Shown here: positions 14,473 through 23,195 of the stretch, piece after piece | Layout of the letters: every line of letters begins with the position of its first letter | How positions within the stretch are numbered: the first letter of the stretch is position 1 | Source of the DNA: Allobosea sp. ASV33 | GTDB taxonomy: Bacteria > Pseudomonadota > Alphaproteobacteria > Rhizobiales > Beijerinckiaceae | Assembly (NCBI RefSeq): GCF_016428755.1 | Contig: NZ_JAELTI010000063.1 | Location: forward strand, 1 to 32,521 | Length of the DNA stretch: 32,521 nucleotides | Direction: 5' to 3' | Made by a program: the position numbers and the translations under genes | Notes under the pieces: generated by a model | Seen by the model: only the letters and a program-made list of their open reading frames with translations | What the model was told of the DNA's origin: nothing | Databases searched by the model: none

Positions 14473-15792
14473 ATGTACGGGGCTGCCATGTCGTTTGCCT
14501 ACCATGCCTACGAAGCGGTTCACATGATGGTGAGCCCGGTGCGCGGGGTTTCGGATGCGATGCATCTGGCCTTCAAGAACCCGGCCAATCCGCTGACCTA
14601 TACGTCCTTCGGCCGCAGCATCGCCGCTTCCTGCGAGCTCTTCGAGCGCATGACGCGGCGCTACGGCAAGCCGGCCTTCGGCCTCGACGAGACCACGATC
14701 AACGGCGTCAAGGTCGCCGTCGAGGAGCGGGTCGTCTGGGAGCGTCCCTTCTGCAAGCTGGTCTATTTCGACCGCAAGATCCAGGCGAGCCGCCGCAAGC
14801 CGCAGCCGAAGGTGCTGCTGGTCGCGCCGATGTCCGGCCATTACGCCACGCTGCTGCGCGGCACGGTCGAGGCCTTCCTGCCCGGCCACGAGGTCTACAT
14901 CACCGATTGGGTTGATGCCCGCCTCGTGCCGCTCTCCGAGGGCCGCTTCGACCTCGACGATTACATCGACTACGTCATCGGCATGCTGCAGATGCTGGGG
15001 CCGGACACCCATGTTATGGCGATCTGCCAGCCATCCGTGCCGGTCATCGCCGCGATCGCCCGCATGGAAGCGGAATCCGACCCCTGCGCGCCGCGCTCGA
15101 TGACGCTGATGGGCGGCCCGATCGACACCCGCCGCTCGCCGACCGCCGTCAACCAGCTCGCGATGGAGCGCGGCACCGACTGGTTCCGCCGCAACTGCAT
15201 CACCGTCGTGCCCTTCCCGAGCCTCGGCGCCTTCCGGCAGGTCTATCCCGGCTTCATGCAGCTTTCGGGCTTCATGGCGATGAATATCGACCGCCACGTC
15301 ACCGCCCATTACGACATGTTCAAGCATCTCGTCAGCGGCGACGGCGATTCCGCCGAGAAGCACCGCGATTTCTACGACGAGTACCTGGCGGTGATGGACC
15401 TGACCGCCGAGTTCTATCTCCAGACCGTCGACACCGTCTTCGTGAAGCACTCCCTGCCGAAGGGCGAGATGATGCATCGCGACAAGCCGGTCGATCTCAC
15501 CGCCATCCGCCGCGTCGCGCTGATGACGGTGGAGGGCGAGATGGACGACATCTCCGGCGTCGGCCAGACGCAGGCCGCGCATGACCTCTGCGTCAACATC
15601 CCCGACGACAAGCGCGTGCATTATCTGCAGCCGAAGGTCGGCCATTACGGCGTCTTCAACGGCTCGCGCTTCCGCGCCGAGATCCAGCCGCGTATCTCCG
15701 ACTTCATGGTCAGCCTCGACATGGAAGCGGCCAAGGAGCGTCGCGACGACAGCGCCAAGGAACAGCGCAAGGCGCTCAAGATCGCGGGCTGA
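14473..15792 (+). CDS. phaZ: Intracellular polyhydroxyalkanoate depolymerase
   Basis: A 439-residue member of the intracellular PHB depolymerase family (PhaZ1 type), which mobilises stored poly-3-hydroxybutyrate granules. It is an alpha/beta hydrolase with a cysteine nucleophile: C185 in MAICQPSVP, at the position of C183 in Ralstonia PhaZ1. Downstream are an aspartate in VEGEMDDISGVGQT and a histidine in KVGHYGVFNG as likely triad members. LTYTSFGRSIAASCELFERM is also family-typical. Open frame exists upstream from 14422, but ATG 14473 is preferred, as GGAAGGA lies about 11 bases upstream and homologues start near here; ATG 14488 is another option. It is divergent from actS. Whether ActR controls it is a reasonable but untested idea, since PHA turnover is a redox outlet. 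Confidence 0.93.
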   Translation: MYGAAMSFAYHAYEAVHMMVSPVRGVSDAMHLAFKNPANPLTYTSFGRSIAASCELFERMTRRYGKPAFGLDETTINGVKVAVEERVVWERPFCKLVYFDRKIQASRRKPQPKVLLVAPMSGHYATLLRGTVEAFLPGHEVYITDWVDARLVPLSEGRFDLDDYIDYVIGMLQMLGPDTHVMAICQPSVPVIAAIARMEAESDPCAPRSMTLMGGPIDTRRSPTAVNQLAMERGTDWFRRNCITVVPFPSLGAFRQVYPGFMQLSGFMAMNIDRHVTAHYDMFKHLVSGDGDSAEKHRDFYDEYLAVMDLTAEFYLQTVDTVFVKHSLPKGEMMHRDKPVDLTAIRRVALMTVEGEMDDISGVGQTQAAHDLCVNIPDDKRVHYLQPKVGHYGVFNGSRFRAEIQPRISDFMVSLDMEAAKERRDDSAKEQRKALKIAG

Positions 15793-15839
15793 AACCCGTC
15801 TCTTCCCCATCGCCCGCGAATCCCGCACAATCGCCGGCG

Positions 15840-16580
15840 ATGCGCATCTCTCTGTTCAGGCGCCAGCTGGACCCCGACCGGATCGAGGTCGTGCATGCCG
15901 GCACGCGTTATGCCGTTTGGGTCAAGCGTCGCGCCGCTGCGCGCCGTATGACCTTGCGCGTCTCGCAGGCGACCGGCGAGATCACCCTGACCCTGCCCGA
16001 GCGCGCCGATTTCGCCGCGGGCCGCACCTTCGCCGAAAACCATGGCGGCTGGATCGCGGCGCGCATGGCCAAGCGCCCACGTGCCGTGCCCTTCGAGCCC
16101 GGCCAGAGCATTCCCTTGCGCGGCGTGCCGCATCGCATCGTCCACTGGTCGAAGGCGCGGGGGCTGACGCAGGCGACGCGCGATGCCGATGGTACGCCCG
16201 TCATCGCTGTGGCCGGCGATGCCGCCCATGTCTCGCGCCGGGTCAAGGATTTCCTGCGGAAGCTCGCGCTCGACGATCTCGAAAAGGCGGTGCGCCGCCA
16301 CACTGCGACGCTCGGCATTCCCGCCCGCAAGATCACCATCCGCGACACGACCAGCCGCTGGGGTTCCTGCTCCTCGCAGGGGCATCTCAGCTTCTCATGG
16401 CGGCTGATCCTGGCGCCGTCCCCGGTGCTCGACTATCTCGCCGCCCATGAGGTGGCGCATCTCAAGGAGATGAACCACTCGCACCGCTTCTGGGCGCTGA
16501 CCCACAAGCTCTGCCCCGGTACCGAGGAGGCGGAGGCCTGGCTCAAGCGCCATGGCGCCAGCCTGCATGGCTATGGTTAA
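15840..16580 (+). CDS. YgjP/SprT-like zinc metallopeptidase (DUF45, M48 relatives)
   Basis: A 246-residue protein with the YgjP-type metallopeptidase domain. The zinc motif HEVAH is at 203-207 (AAHEVAHLKEMNHSHRFW), with a third ligand expected at H213 or H215. The family-marking TTSRWGSCSSQGHLSFSWRL is at 170-189. No signal peptide or membrane helix is seen, so it is cytoplasmic. The physiological substrate of this family is unknown. It starts 47 bases after phaZ on the same strand and may be co-transcribed; no clear Shine-Dalgarno precedes ATG 15840. Confidence 0.9.
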   Translation: MRISLFRRQLDPDRIEVVHAGTRYAVWVKRRAAARRMTLRVSQATGEITLTLPERADFAAGRTFAENHGGWIAARMAKRPRAVPFEPGQSIPLRGVPHRIVHWSKARGLTQATRDADGTPVIAVAGDAAHVSRRVKDFLRKLALDDLEKAVRRHTATLGIPARKITIRDTTSRWGSCSSQGHLSFSWRLILAPSPVLDYLAAHEVAHLKEMNHSHRFWALTHKLCPGTEEAEAWLKRHGASLHGYG

Positions 16581-16667
16581 GCCGGCAGCCCTGCCGCAAT
16601 TCCGCCGTTAACCACTTTCTGAAACCTGCAACCGCACACTGAAGGCCGATTCGCTTTCAGCGTGAGT

Positions 16668-16889
16668 ATGCCTATGGGTCAGGTCATTGCGTTCCGTGTG
16701 CCGCAACAGCCGGCTGCCGCTGCCGAGCCGGTGCTCGGTTTGATGTCGGCCGTCGATTTCGCCTTGCGCGATCTCGCCGAGATACTTCCACACATTGCGC
16801 TGGATTCGGCGCGCCAGCAGGCGGAAGCCTGCCGCGCGATGCTGGCGCAGGCTTTCGACGCCGAGGTCGAGGCCGAGCTCGGCAACTGA
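16668..16889 (+). CDS. Small hypothetical protein
   Basis: A 73-residue protein beginning MPMGQVIAFRVPQQPAAAAE, then a helical acidic body (MSAVDFALRDLAEILPHIAL, ARQQAEACRAMLAQAFDAEV). Codon use matches the neighbours, with strong third-position G/C, which supports a real gene. I do not recognise a family; small proteins starting MGQVIAF are common as unknowns in Rhizobiales. ATG 16674 (MGQVIAF) is an equally good start, and an in-frame GTG at 16662 exists. No clear Shine-Dalgarno. It stands alone between the metallopeptidase and the peptide operon. Confidence 0.6.
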   Translation: MPMGQVIAFRVPQQPAAAAEPVLGLMSAVDFALRDLAEILPHIALDSARQQAEACRAMLAQAFDAEVEAELGN

Positions 16890-17012
16890 TCCTGCGCTCG
16901 CGCATGCCGCCCCCGGCACTGGCGCGGGTTGCCGAAGCGGCTGAATTGTCGAACCTCTTAAGGCAAGAGCCGGTGATCCGCCGGCCGGCATAGTGCCTGG
17001 GAGGCTTCACCC

Positions 17013-18173
17013 GTGTTCCTGACCAACAGCGATATGGTCGATCTCGTCGATCTCCGGCATCGGCTGCATCGCCGCCCCGAAATCTCGGGCGAGGAACGCG
17101 AGACCGCCGCGACCATCGTCGAATTCCTGAAGCCGACCGGCCCGGATCGGATCGTCACCGAACTCGGCGGCCATGGCGTCGCAGCGATCTACCAGGGTTC
17201 CGAGCCTGGCCCGACCGTGCTCATCCGCGCCGAGCTCGATGCGCTGCCGATCGAGGAACTCTCGGACAGCGACCATCGCTCCGAAATCCCCGGCAAGGGC
17301 CATCTCTGCGGCCATGACGGCCATATGACGATCCTCGCCGGCCTGGCCCGCGGCCTGCAGCGCAACCCGCCGCAGAAAGGCCGCGCCATCCTGCTGTTCC
17401 AGCCGGCCGAGGAGACCGGTGCGGGCGCCGCTGCCGTGATGGCCGATCCGAAATTCGAGGAGATCGTGCCGGATTACGCCTTCTCGCTGCATAATCGTCC
17501 GGGCGTTCCCGTCGGCCACGCCCGCATCTCGGAAGGGGCCGCGAACTGCGCCTCGCGCGGCATCAAGATCGTCCTGACCGGCGAGACCTCGCATGCCTCG
17601 ACGCCGGAGCACGGCCGGTCGCCGGCCCCGGCGATCGCGACGCTGATCCCGGCCCTGACCGCGCTCGGGCCGGGCGGGACGCTCGATGCCGATTTCCGGC
17701 TGGTCACGGTGACCCATGTCGAGATCGGCGAGCAGGCCTTCGGCATCGCGCCGGGCCATGGCGAGCTCTGGGCGACCTTGCGCACCGTCAACGACGCGCA
17801 GATGGGCGCGCTCTGCGAAGCGGCCGAAAAGCTGGCGCGCGAGGCGGCCGAGGCCGGCCGTTTGAGCGTCGAGATCAGCTATCACGACATCTTCCACCAT
17901 TGCGAGAACGAGCCCGAGGCCGTGGCGATGCTGCGCCGGGCGATGGACGAGGAGAAGGTGCCGCATGGCCCGACGCCGCCCTCGCGCGGCTCGGAGGATT
18001 TCGGCCTGTTCGGGCGCCGCTCCAAATCGGCGATGTTCCTGCTCGGCTCGGGCGAAACGGCGCATCTGCACAATCCGGATTTCGATTTCCCGGATGATGC
18101 GATCGGCCCCGGCGCGCGCGTCTTCATGCGAGCCTTGCGCAATCTGCTCGGCGAAACCCGGCCGCAGGGTTGA
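17013..18173 (+). CDS. M20 family amidohydrolase (hippurate hydrolase type)
   Basis: A 386-residue M20D amidohydrolase of the hippurate/N-acyl-amino-acid hydrolase type. Metal-site motifs: GHLCGHDGHM with C99 and H101, PAEETGAGA with E133-E134, H160 in SLHNRPG and HLHNPDFDFPD near the C-terminus. The usual RAD-x-DALP is RAELDALP here, a mild change. The lid domain carries GETSHASTPEHGRSP. No signal peptide, so it is cytoplasmic. The start is GTG 17013 with GGGAGG eight bases upstream. It leads an operon with a D-aminopeptidase gene 11 bases downstream and a peptide-binding protein gene, so it probably deacylates or deamidates amino acids or short peptides handled by that system. The exact acyl substrate is unknown. 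Confidence 0.93.
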   Translation: MFLTNSDMVDLVDLRHRLHRRPEISGEERETAATIVEFLKPTGPDRIVTELGGHGVAAIYQGSEPGPTVLIRAELDALPIEELSDSDHRSEIPGKGHLCGHDGHMTILAGLARGLQRNPPQKGRAILLFQPAEETGAGAAAVMADPKFEEIVPDYAFSLHNRPGVPVGHARISEGAANCASRGIKIVLTGETSHASTPEHGRSPAPAIATLIPALTALGPGGTLDADFRLVTVTHVEIGEQAFGIAPGHGELWATLRTVNDAQMGALCEAAEKLAREAAEAGRLSVEISYHDIFHHCENEPEAVAMLRRAMDEEKVPHGPTPPSRGSEDFGLFGRRSKSAMFLLGSGETAHLHNPDFDFPDDAIGPGARVFMRALRNLLGETRPQG

Positions 18174-18184
18174 GGGAGCAGGAC

Positions 18185-19693
18185 ATGGCTCTGGATTGGA
18201 CCCGCGGCGCAGCCCGCGCGCAGGAAATCGCCGCCAACTGGCAGAAGGCGGCGGGGCCGGGCGGCGCCGTCGTGCTCTTCGACCGCGACGGCGTGCGCGA
18301 GGCCTTTGCGGGCGGCTTCGCCAGCATCGACTATGGCGTGCCCTTCACGCCGCAGACGCCGAACCGTCTGGCATCGATCAGCAAGCATGTCCTCGCGGTC
18401 GCGCTGTTGAAGGCCGGTGTGCCGCTCGACGCGCCGCTCGGCCATTGGCTGAAGGACTTGCCGGCGCCGCTCGCCGAAGTCGCATTCGGCCGCGCGCTCG
18501 ACATGACCGGCGCGCTGCCGGACATGATGGAGGTGTTCTGGCAGCAGGGCGTGCCCTACACCGCGACGCTGAGCGCTGATGAGGTCTTCGCGCTGGCCTG
18601 CCGCTTCCCGTCGCTCAGCGCCGAGCCCGGCACCGAGATGGCTTATTCCAATACCGGCTGGCGGCTCGGCCAGCGCATCCTGGAGCAGGTCACCGGCAAG
18701 CCCTACAGCCAGACCGTCGCGGATCTTTCCGGCGAACTCGGCCTGTCTTTCCGCTTGCCCTACGACGCCTCGGAAATCGTGCCCGGCCTCGCCACCGGCT
18801 ATTGGAACGATGGCGCCGCCTGGCGGCGCGGCCATTACGGCTTCCATTTCTCCGCCTCCGGCGGCATCGCAGGCTCCGCCGCCGATCTCGCCGGCTGGGC
18901 TTCGGCGCTGCTCGCCGGGCGCGGGCCGCTCGCCGGCATGCTGGAGCGCCTGACCGCACCGCGGCATTTCAAGGATGGCAGCGAGAGCGTCTATCGATTG
19001 GGCCTGGTCTGCAGCCGGCTCGGCGAGACCGCGATCGTCGGCCATGGCGGTTCGCTGACCGGGTACCGCAACCATTTCTGGATGTCGCCCACTCATGGCG
19101 TCGGCGTCGTCGTGCTGACCAATCGCGAGGAAGAGGCGCTCTGGCCGGCTTTGAGCGTGCTGGCGGCCCTGCTCGGGCAGGCGCTCCCCACGATCGCGGA
19201 TGCCCCTGCCGGCCTGTTTGCCAGCGACGAAGGGCCGTTCTGGGCCGAGCTTACGGCGGATTCGATCAGCTTCATGGGCGGCTACGAGCGCCTCGTCATC
19301 GATGGCGACGGCGGCCTGCGCAGCCTGCCGGCCTATCTGGATATCCGGCTCAAGCGCGATGGCGAGGACCGCCTCACCGGCATGATCGGCGGCGTGCAAC
19401 GTTCGCTCCGGCGCGTGCCGGCCGATACGCCGCTGGATCAGCGGCTGATCGGGCGCTGGCATGAGCCGCGCTTCGGCACGGAGATCGAGATCCGGGCCGA
19501 TGGCACCGCGCTGATGCCCTGGCCCTCGGGTGGGACCGTGTCGCAACTGACGCCGCTGCCGAATGGCCGCGCGCTCGCCGATCTCCTGCATGGTCCGTGG
19601 CGGGCGCGGCCCTGCCTCTGGTTCGATGCGGAAGGCGGCTTGCGGGTTGCCGGACACAGGGCAAGAATCTTGCAACTGAAGCGCGCCGGCTGA
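18185..19693 (+). CDS. D-stereospecific aminopeptidase (S12 serine hydrolase)
   Basis: A 502-residue penicillin-recognising enzyme that matches the D-aminopeptidase DAP of Ochrobactrum (520 residues). Catalytic motifs are S64-x-x-K67 (SISK), Y154-S-N156 (AYSNTGW) and H287-G-G (VGHGGSLTG), close to the S62/K65/Y153/H287 set reported for DAP. After the beta-lactamase-fold domain come two C-terminal beta-barrel-type regions (from about 330), as in DAP. The family releases N-terminal D-amino acids from peptides and amino-acid amides. ATG 18185 has GGAG-containing Shine-Dalgarno sequence just upstream; an in-frame alternative at 18170 overlaps the M20 gene and is less likely. No signal peptide is seen. 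It is the middle gene of the M20-DAP-binding protein operon. Confidence 0.92.
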   Translation: MALDWTRGAARAQEIAANWQKAAGPGGAVVLFDRDGVREAFAGGFASIDYGVPFTPQTPNRLASISKHVLAVALLKAGVPLDAPLGHWLKDLPAPLAEVAFGRALDMTGALPDMMEVFWQQGVPYTATLSADEVFALACRFPSLSAEPGTEMAYSNTGWRLGQRILEQVTGKPYSQTVADLSGELGLSFRLPYDASEIVPGLATGYWNDGAAWRRGHYGFHFSASGGIAGSAADLAGWASALLAGRGPLAGMLERLTAPRHFKDGSESVYRLGLVCSRLGETAIVGHGGSLTGYRNHFWMSPTHGVGVVVLTNREEEALWPALSVLAALLGQALPTIADAPAGLFASDEGPFWAELTADSISFMGGYERLVIDGDGGLRSLPAYLDIRLKRDGEDRLTGMIGGVQRSLRRVPADTPLDQRLIGRWHEPRFGTEIEIRADGTALMPWPSGGTVSQLTPLPNGRALADLLHGPWRARPCLWFDAEGGLRVAGHRARILQLKRAG

Positions 19694-19750
19694 GGCGGTT
19701 CCGCAGAGGGGCGGTGCCGCAGGGCTGGTGACGAAGGAGGAGAACGCCTG

Positions 19751-21340
19751 ATGCAACTGTCCCGTTTCACGGCCGCGCTGCTATTGTCGGCAGCCGCGTT
19801 CCTGCCGCTTCCGGCATCGGCGCAGTCGCAGCCGGCCTCGAACCGCATCCTCCGCGTCGCGCCGCATGCCGATCTCAAGACGCTCGATCCGGTCGCCGCC
19901 TCCATCGTCATCACCCGCATGCATGGGCTGATGATCTACGAGACGCTCTTCGCCTGGGATTCGAACCTCCAGCCGAAGCCGCAGATGGTCGAGAGCTTCG
20001 AGACCTCGCCGGACAAGCTGACCTGGACCTTCAAGCTGCGCCCCGGCCTGAAATTCCATGACGGCCAGCCGGTCACGACCAAGGACGTCATCGCCTCGCT
20101 CGAACGCTGGATGAAGCGCGACACGATCGGCGGCAAGCTGGCCGAATATACCGACGGCATGGAGGCGGTGGACAATGCCACCTTCAAGCTCAAGCTCAAG
20201 CGGCCGCTGGCGCTGGTGCCCTTCGCGTTGGGTTCGGCTGTCGGGCAGATCCCGGTTATCATGCGCGAGATCGACGCCAAGTCCGATCCGATGAAGCCGA
20301 TCACCGAGACGATCGGCTCCGGTCCGTTCAAGTTCAATCGCCAGGAATGGCGCAGCGGCTCGAAGGTCGTCTATGACCGCAATCCCGACTATGTCCCGCG
20401 CACCGAGCCGGCCGACGGGCTCGCCGGCGGGCGCGTCGTCAAGGTCGATCGCGTCGAATGGCAGATCATGCCGGATGCCGCGACCGCAGCCGCCGCGCTC
20501 CAGACCGGCGAGATCGATATCTGGGAACAGCCGAGCCAGGACCTGATCCCGGTCATCTCGGCCAACAGTCAGGTCAAGGTCGACCGCTACGCCAATCTCT
20601 CCAACCAGGCGATGCTGCGGCCGAACCATCTCCATCCGCCCTTCGACAACCCCAAGGCGCGACTCGCGCTCGCCTATGCCACGGACCAGGCCGATTTCCT
20701 CTCGGCCGGCTTCGGCGATGAGGAATGGTGGAAGCGTTGCGCCTCCTATTTCATCTGCGGCGGTCCCAACGGCACGGAAGCCGGCACCGAAAGCTACGCC
20801 AAGCCCGATCTCGACAAGGCGCGAGCGCTGCTGAAGGAGAGTGGCTACAAGGGCGAGAAGCTGGTGCTTTCGACCAGCAACGACATCGCGCCGATCGGCC
20901 GCATGGCGGAGGTCGCGGCCGCCTCGCTCAGGAAGGTCGGGTTCAATATCGATCTCCAGGTCGCCGATTGGGGCACCGTCACCACGCGCCAGCAGAACAA
21001 GGGCACGCAGGAGCAGGGCGGCTGGAACCTCTTCGTCACGACGGCATCGGGCGCGACGATGCAGTCGCCATTGACCAATATCGGCACCAACATGGCCTGC
21101 GAGCGCGCCTGGTCGGGTTGGCCCTGCGATGCCGAAGCCGAGAAGCTGCGCGGCGCTTTCATCGATGCGCCTGATGATGCCACCCGCAAGCTTGCGCTTG
21201 AGGCCTTGCATAAGCGCCTCGCCGAGATGCAGCCCTATCGCGTGCTGGGCCAGTACGACCAGCCCTATGCCCGGCGCACCAATGTCGCCGGCGTGCTGTC
21301 GGCGCCGGTCATGCTGTTCTGGAACATCGAGAAGAAGTGA
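19751..21340 (+). CDS. ABC transporter substrate-binding protein (family 5, peptide/nickel type)
   Basis: A 529-residue periplasmic binding protein of the DppA/OppA family. The signal peptide covers residues 1-25 (hydrophobic LLLSAAAFLPLPASAQ, cleavage after ASA). The start of the mature protein contains LRVAPHADLKTLDPV, and KLTWTFKLRPGLKFHDGQPV followed by TTKDVIASLERW is the family signature region. It probably binds oligopeptides, perhaps with D-residues, feeding the upstream D-aminopeptidase and M20 amidohydrolase. No permease or ATPase gene follows, since the next gene is convergent, so it must use a transporter encoded elsewhere. ATG 19751 has AAGGAGGAG eight bases upstream. A hairpin directly after the stop probably ends the transcript. 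Confidence 0.94.
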   Translation: MQLSRFTAALLLSAAAFLPLPASAQSQPASNRILRVAPHADLKTLDPVAASIVITRMHGLMIYETLFAWDSNLQPKPQMVESFETSPDKLTWTFKLRPGLKFHDGQPVTTKDVIASLERWMKRDTIGGKLAEYTDGMEAVDNATFKLKLKRPLALVPFALGSAVGQIPVIMREIDAKSDPMKPITETIGSGPFKFNRQEWRSGSKVVYDRNPDYVPRTEPADGLAGGRVVKVDRVEWQIMPDAATAAAALQTGEIDIWEQPSQDLIPVISANSQVKVDRYANLSNQAMLRPNHLHPPFDNPKARLALAYATDQADFLSAGFGDEEWWKRCASYFICGGPNGTEAGTESYAKPDLDKARALLKESGYKGEKLVLSTSNDIAPIGRMAEVAAASLRKVGFNIDLQVADWGTVTTRQQNKGTQEQGGWNLFVTTASGATMQSPLTNIGTNMACERAWSGWPCDAEAEKLRGAFIDAPDDATRKLALEALHKRLAEMQPYRVLGQYDQPYARRTNVAGVLSAPVMLFWNIEKK

Positions 21341-21359
21341 CGGGCTAAAGAGTAGCCCG
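21341..21359. terminator. Hairpin shared by convergent gene ends
   Basis: CGGGCTA (21341-21347) and TAGCCCG (21353-21359) make a seven-base-pair stem with loop AAGAG. It starts immediately after the binding-protein stop and includes the stop codon of the convergent epimerase gene (21345-21347). It could terminate either transcript; there is no long U-run. Confidence 0.55.
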
Positions 21360-22220
21360 CCAGACGAAATCGCGGCTCTCGCCCGGCGCCAGCTTTAGGA
21401 TGCCGGGCTTGTCCGCGATTTCGCCCTGCCAGCCGGCCGGGCTCGCCATGCTGTACCAGGGCTCGATGCACAGGAACGGCGCGCCAGATGGCTTCGACCA
21501 GATGCCGAGGTCCTTATAGCCTTCCCAACTGACGGTCAGCGCGCGCTTCTCGCGCCCTGACGCGTCGAGCGCCGCGAAGCGTACCGAGCGGTTGGCGGTC
21601 TCCGGGATCACGATCGCATCGTTGACGAAGAGGCCCTCGTCGAGAGCGAGTTCCTTGCCCGAGAAGGGCAGGGGGATCGGCCCGCTCAGCAGGCCGGCCT
21701 CGACACCGCGGCCCTCGCCCGGTTCCACTTGCGGGAAGGTCAGGTGATGCGCTTCCTTCGCGACGCCCTCGGCCAGCGGCCAGAGGAAGGCCGGATGCGC
21801 GCCGACGCCGCAGATCAGGGGCACATCGGCCGGATTGCTCACCCGCGAGGTCACGCTCAGCGTATCGCCGGCGACCGCGTAGATCATCTGCAGCACGAAC
21901 CGGAACGGATAGATCGCCAGCGTCTTCGGGCTCTCCCGCAATTCCAGCACGGCCCGCTCCGCGCTGCGCTCGACCCAACTGAACAGGCTGTCGCGCGCGA
22001 AGCCGTGCTGTGTCAGCCGATAGGAACGCCCCTCATGGATCAGCCTGTCCTCGGTCAGCCGCCCCACGATCGGGAACAGCACCGGCGCATGCCGCGGCCA
22101 GTCCGGCCCGCCGCTCCAGAGGACCGGTCCCGTGCCATCGGCGAGCGCGATCAATTCGCCGCCCTGCGCGCGAACTGTGGCGCGCAAGCGATCGGAGGCA
22201 ATCTCGTGGGTTTCGCTCAT
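21345..22220 (-). CDS. Aldose 1-epimerase family protein
   Basis: A 291-residue protein of the galactose-mutarotase-like fold, LacX/YeaD-like group. Motifs: RLTQHGFARDSLFSW, GVGAHPAFLWPL with the catalytic-type histidine, and FLCIEPWYSMASP with the conserved E-P-W. Such enzymes interconvert sugar anomers or act on hexose 6-phosphates; which one is not evident here. Cytoplasmic, no signal peptide. I choose ATG 22220 (MSETHEI), with GGAG six bases upstream; ATG 22223 sits too near the Shine-Dalgarno, and extension to 22277 adds unlikely sequence. It stands alone, convergent with the peptide operon. Confidence 0.9.
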   Translation of the reverse strand: MSETHEIASDRLRATVRAQGGELIALADGTGPVLWSGGPDWPRHAPVLFPIVGRLTEDRLIHEGRSYRLTQHGFARDSLFSWVERSAERAVLELRESPKTLAIYPFRFVLQMIYAVAGDTLSVTSRVSNPADVPLICGVGAHPAFLWPLAEGVAKEAHHLTFPQVEPGEGRGVEAGLLSGPIPLPFSGKELALDEGLFVNDAIVIPETANRSVRFAALDASGREKRALTVSWEGYKDLGIWSKPSGAPFLCIEPWYSMASPAGWQGEIADKPGILKLAPGESRDFVWRATL

Positions 22221-22223
22221 CAT

Positions 22224-22527
22224 CGTCTCCGTCGGCGGCTCCCGCGGGGATAGCCGATCCGTCGCGGGGAAATCCACCGCCTCGGAAGCGGGTTCGGTAT
22301 GATATGCGCCTCACGCAAGAGTGATGGTGTTCGACGATCTCGTCATGCAATGGGCGTATTCTCTCTTGATGTGTGCGACAGGTAGCAAGGCTTTGCAGAA
22401 ACAGCCCTTTCTAGGGAATTTCCGTTCCTTGACGGGGCTGACTGCGATGCCGATCCTGCCGATGACCTCAAGGGAATAGCGCCTCCGCGGCTCGTCCCCG
22501 CTACCGCCCACCTGTCCAGGACCACCG
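22224..22527. other. Intergenic region between epimerase and nitroreductase genes
   Basis: About 300 bases of divergent upstream sequence with no convincing gene. It contains one weak plus-strand promoter-like pair, TTGACG at 22429-22434 and GATCCT at 22452-22457, before the nitroreductase gene. The stretch 22330-22430 is less GC-rich than the genes around it. I see no palindrome of note. Confidence 0.5.
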
Positions 22528-23127
22528 ATGACCAAGACTGCCAATCACCGCACCGCCGACCATGCGATCGACCCGCTCTTCCTCGAGCGCTGGTCCCCGC
22601 GCGCCTTCACCGACGAGATCATTGCCGAGGGCGAGCTGAAGGCCCTGTTCGAGGCCGCGCGCTGGGCGCCGTCCTCCTATAATTCCCAGCCCTGGCGCTT
22701 CGTCTATGCCCGGCGCGGCACGGCTCATTGGCCGGCGCTGCTCGGCCTGCTCAACGAGTTCAACCAGTCCTGGGCGAAGAATGCGGCGGCCCTCGTCTTC
22801 GTCGTCTCCAAGGAGACCATGGCGGTGCCCGGCAAGACCGAGGAAGTGCCGTCCTACAGCCATTCCTTCGATGCCGGTGCGGCCTGGGCCAATCTCGCCT
22901 TGCAGGCGGTGCGGCTGGGCTGGCAGGCGCATGGCATGGTCGGCTTCGATATTGCGCGCGCACCGCAGGCCCTGAAGATTCCGGCGGGCTATCGCGTCGA
23001 GGCGGCCGTCGCCATCGGCAAGCCCGGCGACAAGGCGCAATTGCCGGAAGCCCTGCAGGCGCGCGAGACGCCGAGCCAGCGCAACCCGATCAGCGCGACC
23101 GCCTTCGAAGGCGTCTTCACCGCCTGA
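22528..23127 (+). CDS. Nitroreductase family protein
   Basis: A 199-residue FMN-dependent oxidoreductase of the nitroreductase fold. Visible signatures are LERWSPRAFTDE (FMN-phosphate-binding RxSxRxF type) and ARWAPSSYNSQPWRF, both typical of the family, and AWANLALQAVRLGWQAHGM in the core helix. These enzymes reduce nitroaromatics, quinones or enoates with NAD(P)H; the natural substrate is unknown. ATG 22528 has AGGA six bases upstream. The following TRAP binding-protein gene is 68 bases downstream on the same strand with its own strong Shine-Dalgarno. Confidence 0.93.
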   Translation: MTKTANHRTADHAIDPLFLERWSPRAFTDEIIAEGELKALFEAARWAPSSYNSQPWRFVYARRGTAHWPALLGLLNEFNQSWAKNAAALVFVVSKETMAVPGKTEEVPSYSHSFDAGAAWANLALQAVRLGWQAHGMVGFDIARAPQALKIPAGYRVEAAVAIGKPGDKAQLPEALQARETPSQRNPISATAFEGVFTA

Positions 23128-23195
23128 ATGCGGTCGCCTCTTGCGGCGGGACGCGTTTCGCGCGATCCCGCTGCACGAGTCGAAGGAGGCACGCC

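Noticed and set aside
22728..23195. Upstream extension of the orphan TRAP binding-protein frame
   Set aside because: It lies inside the nitroreductase gene in another frame and has shadow composition. TTG 23196 with AAGGAGG and a Tat signal is the better start.
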